DNA from: Embiotoca jacksoni
Lineage: Eukaryota; Chordata; Actinopteri; Embiotocidae
Assembly (NCBI GenBank): GCA_022577435.1
Contig: JAKOON010000052.1
Span: 855,001 to 919,000, forward strand
DNA: 64,000 bases
Direction: 5' to 3'
Position 1 is the stretch's first letter, and each line of letters begins with the position of its first letter. Below the pieces are notes generated by a model, which did not search any database, was not told the origin of the DNA, and saw only the letters and a program-made list of their open reading frames with translations. The position numbers were made by a program, and so were the translations under genes. Shown one piece after another: positions 26,054 through 37,600 of the stretch.

Positions 26054-29000
26054 TTGCGAGGGTGTCTGTGCAGTCCTTTAAATCCTGCCTCCAGCCTCTT
26101 ACACACAGGGACTTAGCTGCAGCTAACCCTGCTAATCAAAACGCAGAACATCGGGACCTGGCAGCGCTCCCGGTGGCTCTGCTCCTCGGCTACTGCTCCT
26201 CGGCTACTGCAGGCGTGTGCCGGTGCGGCCTGCAGGAGTCGAAGGTTTGCTAGTAACTGTGGTCTGTTCGCAGCCGCTGTGAGGGAAGTGATAATCGAGT
26301 CAGCAGTTTGCCAGTAATTTCATAATAGCTGTAAGGAGCAGGGTTTACACAGAGGACTGCATATGTTAAATAAACAATAATTCCCCCGGAGGACCAATAT
26401 TATCTCCCAGCTGCTGGCCTTGTGAAAAAAATAATAGACTTGAGTGCTTAATAACTAAATATATCTCCTTCTGGTAACAAACTGTGACCTGCGGAGCAGA
26501 AATACTCGAGATGGAATGCAGTTAACTTCCTGAACAATAGCACAGCTGTTTTCTTGTCTGGGTCTCATGTTTGTTTTTCTGTTAATTCAGGACGTGTCCA
26601 AGGGGGCTCATCAGTCACAGAGTGTCAGTGAAGTAATAACTGTAGGTATTCGCTCGTCATGCCAACGAGGGCCGTCGAAAATGAAATGGGAAGGTTTGAG
26701 AAAGTTAATGCATGTTGGCTGGTTCACCGTTAGAAAATCAAACCGTTCCACAAGATGTTTTACAGATGTTTGCCATTCAGGACCAGAGACAGAATCTCCC
26801 GTGTAACACTACACAACAATAATCAGACAAGATACAAATTTGTGATTAAAACCTTAATTTTTTTTTTCCATTTCTAGGCTACCCACCCAAGAGAATATTT
26901 AACCAACGACCAAACTTTTTACCTAATTTTATGTCATTTTAATTTTGTGTCATTTAAAAGTGAAAATATGTTTTATTTAATCCCCCTAAATACATGTCAA
27001 AATGACATTTGTAAAACCTCTTCATTCTACCAGGAATATAATTCTAGTTGAGTCTATTTCATTCAAGGTTTTTTTTCATACATTTCTTGAAGATTGTACA
27101 GAACAAAGATGCAAAGATACACAACTTTTATACATGCACTAGTAGATGTTAAGGAAAAGGAGTCAAAAGAAAGCAAATTGCATGAGAAAAAGAATTAAAT
27201 ACGAATAAATATATAATAAACAATATAGATTAGAAAAGGGTTAGAAGTAACAAAGTAGTAGACTAATCACTTATGTCATCAATGTAGGAGGTAAATGTGG
27301 GCAGTTTTCACACTTTCTAGTTAAATTTATTGCCATCAGGGAGGCGATGGAGTCAAAAAGAAATGTATCATAAATGTCAGAAAACAAAAAAAATCAAGTC
27401 CCCAAACTACGTCTTTCATTTCATCATCTCTTTGGATCAAAACTAAAAGAGACAAAATCATGTAGGACAAAAACAAAAAGCAGCAAGATTTTACAATTGA
27501 GAAGCAGTAACTATAAAATTCTGGAATTACTGCTTATGAAAAAACAAAAAAACAATTCTGATCACAATCAGCTTTAAAACAGTCATTAAGTGTATTTTGT
27601 GTAGAATTTGGAACATAAACTACAAAAGTCCAAGAAAAGGCACCGAAAACTTGTCATCAAAGGTAGCTACACTTTTTTTTAATTTTTTTTATTTTTTTTT
27701 TACAGTTTTGTCAAACTGTAAAAACAACAACAACAACAACCTGCTGACCTTTTGTTCTACTTTTTATAAACCCTGTACATCAAACCTCTTCGCTATCCAA
27801 ATGTCCCATTGGCTTGGCTGCGTCAACTTAAATCCTCAACTGCTAACTTTAAACAAGCAAACACCTCCAGCATAAGAAGCTTGTTGGCTTTCGATGGGCA
27901 GCAGATGTGGTCAAATGTCAGGAAGCAGCGGCGTGAAGTGGCTGTTCCTGCCAACTGACGTCAAGACCGAGGAATTAGCCCTCACTGGGCTTACTGGCCC
28001 CGCGGGCCAATAAGTGTAGTGCGTAAGACACATTAACACGTGACATCTATTCAATGGCTCGAGCTCGTCTCAGGACATTGTGTTCTAAATCTGTGTTAAG
28101 ATGAAGTGCGCGTCCGTCCTGTTGCAGGAGTTGTTGAGCAGGAATGTACGAAAAACGACTGGAATGAACAATTTACACTCAAAGAGTCCGATGAACAAAA
28201 TGCTCCCAAGTTTTCAGTCTTTTTAGTTAAAAAGGGGTGAATCTTAGAGTTCATCCTTTTTTGATACATTTATGTTCATACGCAGTGAAAACAGAAATCC
28301 AAAAGCAGGAATTAAAGTTACTAATTTGAATCCAGAGTTTCTTTCCATGGGCTAGATAGTAGAGGTCTTCACAGATCACAGATTTCCTCAGACCTGTGGA
28401 AGTTTCCAACCGGCCATCCTACTCACCGTACTGGTCCGGCCAGCTGTGATGGTAGCCAGCTGGACCACTATGGCCACCCAGCTGTAGCTCAACCATCCTC
28501 GCCAGCTATAGTGTCCAAGTGTCAGATCGGCCTCAAATCAACAAAAGAAGTTGTAAATCTGAGTTAGAGGGAGAAAAATTCAACTGAAAACTCGGATAAA
28601 AGTTTTCTTTTCTGGCTTTTAGAAAGAAATTTAATCTCAGAGAGCTTTTACACAAGTACATATGAAGTTTTGACTGTGATTTGCATTGTTAATAGAAAGA
28701 CCAAATATTTGTTGGAACATTATTTATTATTTTTTTAAATTTATTTATTATCTTGTGATATTTAGATGCAGTGAAACCGCTTTCTTAACAAAAAAAAACA
28801 AAAAAAAGGAAAATATTACAAAGTCAAATAATCCAACTAGATTTGGTTGACATTTGTGGTGTTCACGTGCATCTTTTTTTTTAATTATTAAAAAAGTGAA
28901 TTTTTCCTGTCATTATTATTTTATAAGTGACGTGTCCCTGCTGCTGCGTAGTCACTGAATAAACTCCTCACACATCTACGTGGAGTTATTTGGAGCTCCA

Positions 29001-32000
29001 GTCAATCCCGTGTCCTTAAAGCTTCACCGGGGCATCCTGCCAGTCCACCTCGGCTGGCTGACCTGCTTGGGACTCCTCTTCGCCGGGCGTGACCGTGCAC
29101 GTCTGTGCGCTTGAGCCGGGCGTGTGTTTTCATCCAAACTAACATGCGCGTGTTGAAGTACTGTATGTGAGCATGTAAATATAGATGCAAATCCCATTAA
29201 TCGGCTCGGCGTTTCCTGTTTGGTGCGTGTGAATGACATGCCGAGTCATTGCAGCGTGTTGTAAGTGTGCAGTTTGTTTGTGTTTATTTTAGGGCATGTC
29301 GAGTCCTTCAACTCTACAATCGGGGTTCAAGACCACAAACTCCCTGCAGACACTTCCTGATTAAATGTCACCCGACAAGTTCCCACCTCCGGATGTTTTC
29401 TGTCGTTGACTTCTGACCTCCATAAGGAAATAATCAGCTGTCAGGAGGTTTTTTTTCTTCAAAAATATAAATAAAATATGACTTGCGTACAAGAAATGCC
29501 AGTAATCTACACTGAACTTATTATATCCAGTTTCCAATAATAATCATAAAATAAAATCATACATTTTCTATCAAGGAGATTTTTCTTAATTGTAGTGCAG
29601 CAATCTGTCTTAAATTTTGCACCAAGTTTATCTGATCCGTTTTGATTTAAGCAGTTGTTTTAATAAAACAATATAACATTAAAGACAACTGTACACTAAA
29701 TTTACATTCCTCTAACAGTTCAACATGGCTTCTGTCTTCAGTATGTACAGTCACAGGGAAAATATGTTTAACTCAGGGAAATGATTTGTCTCATCGCACA
29801 CTGCGTACAAAATGGATTATCAAAGAAGGAACAAATATTTACCTGAATGATCACAAACAAGGATAAATACTAACAACTATGAAAAATAGAAGGAAATGAA
29901 AAGCAAAGTGACTTTTGTCAGATTAATTAATGTCTTGGTCTTTCATTGGGTGTATAAACGGTTTAAGCTCCTGCGATTCACAGGACAATTAAAGATAATT
30001 TCCTTCTTAGAGATGAGCTCAGCTCAAGTCTTTAAACCCACACAGTGCAAGAGGCTTATGGGCGACACAACAAAGAGTTTAGTTAGTTACAAAAAATAAG
30101 CAAAATCTGCTCAGCAGGGGGATTTTTTTTTTTTTGTCCTCGTTATCGAGGATGCTTCAGAATAACAAATGAAAGCCATCATTTGACTTTCTGGTCTGAA
30201 GGACATGTTCAAATTTCATCCCTGTATTAGTTTTGCATTCTGTCAACATGACTGCTTCAGTCTACCTTTTAGTGAGGTGGAGACTGTAAGAAAACTTCTA
30301 TCAACGGATTCAAATTCATCGTAAAAAGTACAGTAAGCTCCGCCCGTTTTGGTTTGTTGGACAAAAAAAAAAGTAAAACATTTTTGTTATTTCAAAAATA
30401 CATTGTTTTCTCTTTCACAAAAACATCTAAACTACATACCAACATAGATTCGGTGTCTTTTTGCCTTCAAATCTTAAAAAAAAAAATCTTCAAAACGCTG
30501 AAGCTGAACTTTTGATTTGTCACTCTTGTGTGCCGGATCAGGGTTGTGTGAGCAGTCGGAGTATTTGCTGGAGTTTTATCTGAGCTGGTGACCGTGAAAC
30601 TCCCGCTCCGACAGTGACCTCACCGGCGTTGCGTTTACTTGCGGGCCGTAACGCCGGTGCTGCAGTAAGCCTGTATCAGTCCCAGTGTGATGTCTGGTTT
30701 GTGGCTGCGGCTGCTAACCAGGATTACCAGTTTAACCCTCTCCTCTAGCTCTCCGTCCAACTCTTGTCTATTCTTATCCCCCTCGTCTACTTCAACCTCT
30801 AATCTCCTGCGAGACGAGCTGCGTCACTACCTGCAAGTAAACAAGTTCGTTTCATTGAATACAAGAGGGGTGGGAAAGGTGAGGGTCTGGCTGTTCTGGA
30901 GATGATCAACATCGTCCAACACCATCAAATGGTACGAAAATAAAACAACAACTTGTGGTGGTTCCACTTCATCCATTATCTCTCCGTGGAGAAAAAAAAG
31001 CGTCTCGGCCTGAAGATGGAAGTCAGATCGTCTTCCTGTTTGGAGTTCAGATGGTATCAGCAGAGAGGAATGTAAATACCAGGAGAAACACTTCAGGCTG
31101 CAGTTCTGACTTTACAACATCAGCGCCTTCAGGCGACCATTAGTTCACCTGCAGTCTTTATAGGGAATCATTCTGATGAGAGTTATTAGTACATTACTTA
31201 CGAATTATAAAAGCTTTGCTCAGCTTTTAAATATCCACGACGGTTTAGTTCAACTGAGGAGAAGTTGGTGTGAACGTGACAAATTTGCAATATTTAACAC
31301 TTCAAAAAAATGATTTAAAGTTAATAAAACTGACATTATTCCAATATATTTCTTCTCATTTATTTGAGTTTCTGAATGATTCAAGCACAGAAACACTGAT
31401 AAGTACTTCATGCTGACTGTATGAGTACAAAACATCACAGTTTTCATAACCCCAAATATGTGAACTTTTCCCAGGATGAATCATTCTTTGAGAGATTTAA
31501 AGTCTTTCTACCACATTTAATGAAACTTTGATTAAATATGAATTAATTCGATATGAATCAGTGCAACTCCGGTATCGCCCGTATTACTTGTATTTATCAT
31601 CTTCTCTGTTCATTGTTGCTAACAGGTAAACAACTTTTCTTGTTCCTCAGAATCGGCTCCGAAGGCGTTCGGCATCCCGCTCTCCCAGGTCATCGCCAAC
31701 GACCGCGCCTACAAGCTGCGGCAGGACGCCCTGAAGGAGAGCCGGCGCGACTGCCTGGACCTGGAGGCCAGCATCCTGCGCTTCAGGGCCGAGAAACGGG
31801 TGTTCTTCAATGGCAACATACCTCTGGTCGGCTCCTCGTCGATCACCGGAGGAGGGCCGGGCTCGCCGTCCGCCAACTCGGTGGCGCCGGCGCCGATTTG
31901 TGACTCCCAGAGCAAACCGCTGTCTCCTACGTTTCTGGATAACAGAGGAGGGCAGAGGAGGGTGAGAGAGGGCACACAATTTCATTTGTTTTATGCGTGT

Positions 32001-34369
32001 TGAGGAACATTAGAATTCTATTTCAACCCTTAAACTGCAATACCACCGAGGGGTCACTAGGGGGTTGGCTCCAAAAACTCTCCGGCTCCATAGACTCTCG
32101 GACAACTTCTCTCATGAATTACAAAGTCAATAAATGTTTAAATTCCGGTGTCACTCACTAAAGTCACTCCTTCTTATTAGTTTTCTGGAGGTCCATCTGA
32201 AAATAATCCCTCATTCATTAGAAAATAAAGCTTCAAAAAGACTTGTTTTTGGGGGTGTGTCTGATTGATTGACAGGTTTCCAATAAATTGTTTCAGCTAT
32301 AAATAAAAACAGCACAACAATATACATTTAATAAACATGTTGTTTATGTGCTTCCACTGAGATTAGAGACAAAACTGCACGTTGGTGCACTTCACACATC
32401 TCCAGAGGGACAAAATGTTCTTTAATTTGGTGTCTTTTTTTTTTCTTTCTGTTCTGCACTGCGGTTGGAAATTCCTCAGACACTTGATGTTCCTCCAGAA
32501 ACTATTTGCAGGCCACAGACAAGTGATTAATATTCCTGTGGCGTTCGTTTTCAGCAGCTCTGATATTTATTGGACGGAAACGTCAACATGAGTGATTCAA
32601 GTTGGACTCTCCTGCTGCCATCCATCTGAAAATGGGCTTTTCTATTTGTCTGCTGTCAATCTGTCTTGTTCTTCTCCTCTCAAACCCACACAGTCATCTG
32701 CTCTCAACTCTTTACGACCTTCCTCCCTTTTCCTCCTCTTCATTGTCTTCTCTGTGTCTACTTTAATGCGACTTTAGCATCTTAATTTTCCTCCTATCAT
32801 GAGAAGTTTAACTCGCGCTGCACCGCATGATTCAAACATCTGCCTCAAGCATTGTGATTATTTTTACCTTCATTTTCCCGCGAGGCCTGAACGTTATTTT
32901 CATACTGAAATTACTATCAGTTTGAAAGTAATGGCTCATAACGACAAACTTTCTGAGGGTTATCGCCGACTGTAGGTTCCTTCAGCTTTATGGACACAAA
33001 GGCGTCTTTGAGCACTTTGTTTTGGTTGCTTCGTACCCCACCAACAAACGGCTCACAGTCGAGGTTAGCAACAAGCTGGTGAATATTCTGGAGCATTTAG
33101 CAGCTAAAGAGGCAGATATTTTGCTCAGAAGTTGGTAGAGACCAAAAACGGAGATGGAAGAGCGTGAATAAAACGTGACTCCCACCGAGTGCCAATTTCG
33201 TTCATCAACGGCTGCTTGTGTAATACGGCAAATGCTGGAATGTGCAGATAAAAAGTGAGTCTCATCAGTCACGTCCGCCCTTCGTCTCCGCCCCGCAGGG
33301 CGGTCTGTCGGTGGACTCCATCTCCGACCTCGTCGAGAGTCAGTCCCGCCTGCTGGAGGCGCTGCAGCTCTCCCATCCGGCCGAGCTGGAGCTGAAGAAG
33401 TCAGACGGGAGGACCAAGCTCAGCCTCAACCCCATCTACCGACAGGTGCCTCGGGTGCTGGAGAGGTGCTGCAGTCACATCGAGAACCACGGTGAGACTT
33501 GGTTTCACCATTTGGAGTCAAATTTAAGCGACACCTATTTGATTTCTTTTCAGACTAAATTCACAACGTCCTCACTGCGTCACGGTATTGATGGTAACCG
33601 TGACATTAAAAAAGATTAGATACTGATATAGTGTTGTTTACAACGTACGATAACGTCGTTGTTGTGAGTTTTTCAGTGGAAGGTATCGTGACGGCCGTCG
33701 TCCACGCCAACGTACGTTCATGGAAGTTAAACGTCTCTTATTTCGTGTCCCCAGGTCTTCAGACTGTCGGCATTTTTCGAGTCGGCAGCTCGAAGAAGAG
33801 AGTGCGACAGGTGAGAAAACTTCCTTTACTTTGGCATTTGGAAGTAAATAGACTTGAGCTAAGTAGGTTTTTGTTGTTGGTTTCTGGTTGTATTCAGTTT
33901 TTACCAGTTTTGATCATAGTTTTGTCAATTTTAAGTTACATACTGGTGTTAATCAGCTCTGAGACATTTTTTAAATACCAGGTTTGATTTATGCACACTC
34001 TCTCCTACAAACAATGTTTTATTTGAAGATTTTAGGACTCCTGAGTGCAATTTTTTTCATGTGCACTTTCTCTAAAAACATACGAGCTTCATTGCCAGCG
34101 GTCATAAGACCGGTGGAACTGGACGTGAACTGTCCGCTGACTCACTGCCCCGTGTTTCCTGTCACTCTCTGCTGGATGCTGGAATATAAAAATAATCTTT
34201 TGAGTGAAAAGCTGATGATGTGCGATATCCTGTTTTTGAGAAATCGTGTCCATCGGGGGGAAAGTGGCCACTGAGTGACCGCAACGGGAGTTAGTGTGCA
34301 CCTTCATGTTTCTGTCTGGGAATGGATGTGTGGTTCTGTTTTTCCTGTGTATTTCTTCATTTATTGATG

Positions 34370-34401
<32 letters not shown>

Positions 34402-34572
34402 CTCTGCTCTCTCCCCAGCTGCTGGAGGACTTCGACATGGGGGTGGACGTCCAGCTGGACGAGGAACACAGCGTCCATGACGTGGCGGCGCTGCTCAAAG
34501 AGTTCCTGAGGGACATGCCGGATCCACTGCTGCCCAGAGAGCTCTACCCCGCCTTCCTGCACTCCAACCGTA

Positions 34573-34647
<75 letters not shown>

Positions 34648-37600
34648 ACAGACAGAGAACAGAGAAAAGAACTGTAATTTAAAGCTGCATTCACTGACTG
34701 ATAAATGTGCTGTAAAACGAAAACCCGGTACTCTCAGAGCTGCAGGTTTGGAAAATAAATCACCTTTTTAATAAGACGATTCAGATTTGAGACTTGTGCA
34801 CTCGAGAAACACTTCTTTTTTCGTTCTTTTTTTTATTATAATAATTTTTAAATAAATAAGATTAGATAAACAGAAAATGATAAATAAAATGAAAATGAAA
34901 ACATAAATACAAAAAGAGAAATAATTAAAGAAAATAAATAATAGGGAGGTTAAATATTTGTTGTATTATGACTGCAGGGAGATCCAGTTAATCGATAAAC
35001 AGACAATTGATTAAGCTTTAATGTATTGTTTATTAGAGCTGTGTAAACTAACTGATGGTTGAAGTTTCCAGCTTGTTGATATAATCTGATGTGACACAGT
35101 ATCAAACTAACCTCCTCCTCCTCCTCCTCCTCCTCCTCCTCCTCTCCCTGTAGTCCTAAAAGGAGCGGACCAGCTGCAGTACCTGCAGCACCTCCTCTAC
35201 TTGCTCTCTCCCTGTAACTGTGACACGCTGCTGCGCCTCCTCACCTTGTTGCACACCGTGCAGAGCTACGCTCAGGACAGCATCGGCACCAACGACGAGG
35301 AGGTACCGGAACCAGGGCTACAACCTCATTAATTAGGATTTTAGTCATTTTTGAGGAGACAGTTTTGTTGGTTTTACAAAATAAAATGCAAATGTGCCAA
35401 GGTCAATTTTTTAAATGCCTTTTTTTATTTATTTATTTTATGATTGTATCTTTCTATAAAGTTCCAGTGGGGAAAAACTGCCTAATTCTTTATTTTATGT
35501 TTTGTGAAAAGTCAGAAACATCATGTAGCAGAAATATTCAGTTAAAGCCCTCCCAGATTTATGTTCATTAAACATAATTTAAATGACGCAAGCTTCACGT
35601 CACATCTTTTACTTCTTGCACTTGAGCAGGTCATTTCTCATACTTCCTCTCTCCTTCTCTTTCTCCACCTCCTCCTCTTCCTCGCCCCTCCGTCCAGATC
35701 ACCGGCAACAAGATGACGGCCGCTAACCTGGCGGTGATCTTCGGGCCGAACCTGCTGCAGAGGGAGCGAGGGGGCGACGTGAGTCTTCAAACGATGGGCA
35801 TCGAGGACAGCACGGCGATCATCAACGTCACGCTGGTGCTCATCCAGAACTACAGGAGACTCTTCACGGTACGAGACGACCTTCAGCTTCATCACCGGCC
35901 TCCAGCTGTAAAACCCGTTTCAGTCATTTGTGGACGTGACCGTGTGGCGAGAAAACATGTTTTCTCACTTTAAGTCGTGTGGTATCGACCCATGCAGATT
36001 TACGTTTGTTAAAACTTCTGCTTCCTCCCTCAGTACAAAGGTGTGAATTTAATTTGAGACTTCAAGAGGTGGTTTCCAAAAGTGCTTTTTTTCTAATTTG
36101 AGTGAAGAGACCTATTTGTAGCTTTAATTTACTGACTGAATGTAGGAATTATTGTGTGCACGGTTTCAGTTTTCACTTTAGTAGCTTTTAAGTAGTTTAT
36201 TCCAGACTTTCTCTCCCCACGTAAGCCTTAAATTCCTGGTCCAGATTACTATATGTTGGCTTTGGTGCGTCGTCCATCCTGGAAACCGTAAAAAAACATT
36301 TTCTTTCGTGATGTTTGATCTAATGAACGTGATGTGTTGCCGCAGGTTTCTGCAGAGCTGCAGCAGGAGGTCCTGATGAGTCTGATCCAGACCGACCCGG
36401 ACATCATCGACTATCTGCTGCGCAGGAAACTCGGGTAACTATGGCAACCAGCCTGTCAGTGAAGTCCTATCGGATGTACTGTTTTGTTAAATCGCGGCTG
36501 ATCAGCTGTTCTTTCGAAAGCATCGATAAAATGAATAATTCGGAGTGTTTGTGTGTTTGTGCTTCGTCGCAGCGGCAGCCACCTGACAGTGGAGGGCAGC
36601 AGCGAGCCGGGCGGCCGGCGGGACACGGGGGTGTCTCTGGACTCTGTGGGGGCCTCTAGCGGGAGTCTGTCCCCGCTCGAGCCTCCGTCACCGCTTTTCC
36701 CCCCCGACGGCAGCAGTGGCGAGGGCAGCCTGACCAGCGAGGTCTTCCTCAACGTGCTCAAACTGAACCAGAACAGGAAGCGGCAGGACGTGCGATACGG
36801 TACCTGCTCCGTTGTGTTCTCTTTGGTAGCAAGAAGTTAGTTATGTGTTTGTTGGTGACGTTTTTGAAGGCTGAAAACTATATTTATTTTAGACTTTGTG
36901 CCCTTATATGTGACAATTTTAAGCCCAAGAGAAATAAAAATAACCAGAGACACAGAAATACTAATTAATTTAAGAAATTAATTCTGCAACATTACCTCCA
37001 AAGAGACGCAAACGGACCGAAAAGATTGTTTCATTTGTAGTTTTTGGGGCACCGGGACCTGAACCGCTCATTCCTAGACTCACATCAGAGGCGGAAAATT
37101 AATGGATGGACCTAAAATGAATAAATAACAGTTAAAAGTTATTTGCTAAAATCTGAGAAAGAAAAACATTCAATACAATTTAAATTTTACCACCTTGTAA
37201 AACTTTTTTCTTTTTAGGGAATCAAATTTATATCTCTCTGAGACCAAGAGGTTCCCTTTAATCTTAATTAAAGGTCCTTTTTTGTTGTTTTCTACAATCC
37301 CAGTGCGATATAAATACATCTTTCTTTTAATCTTTTCGTGTCTCATTTGAACTAAAAGGATAAAAGACGTAAAAGTGATGGTTTAAAGTATCTAAGAAGT
37401 CTGTTTTCTCTGTGTCCTCCAGGTGACGTCCCTCCGGGTAAATCCATCCACCACATGCGTCAGTTCCACTCCCACCACAACCTTCTCAGCCTGGCCCAGC
37501 CCTCCTCTTCCTCCTCCTCCTCCACCTCCAGGCTCCATGCTCAGGACCTCGACGCCCAGGACCGCCGGGGCCCGCTGGGTTCAGCGCTGACCTTCACGCT

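Larger units (their letters stand above)
24285..31650 (+). other. arhgap6-like intron 3-4
   Basis: GT-AG intron of 7.4 kb. It holds the TTCATC repeat, a CA tract, and a stretch with four CAGCT(G/A) words within about 70 bases (28440-28510). I see no further exon in it. Confidence 0.75.

Noticed and set aside
34089..34694. 201-codon minus-strand open frame with (CV)n and (HT)n
   Set aside because: It is antisense to arhgap6-like exon 7 and its flanking microsatellites.
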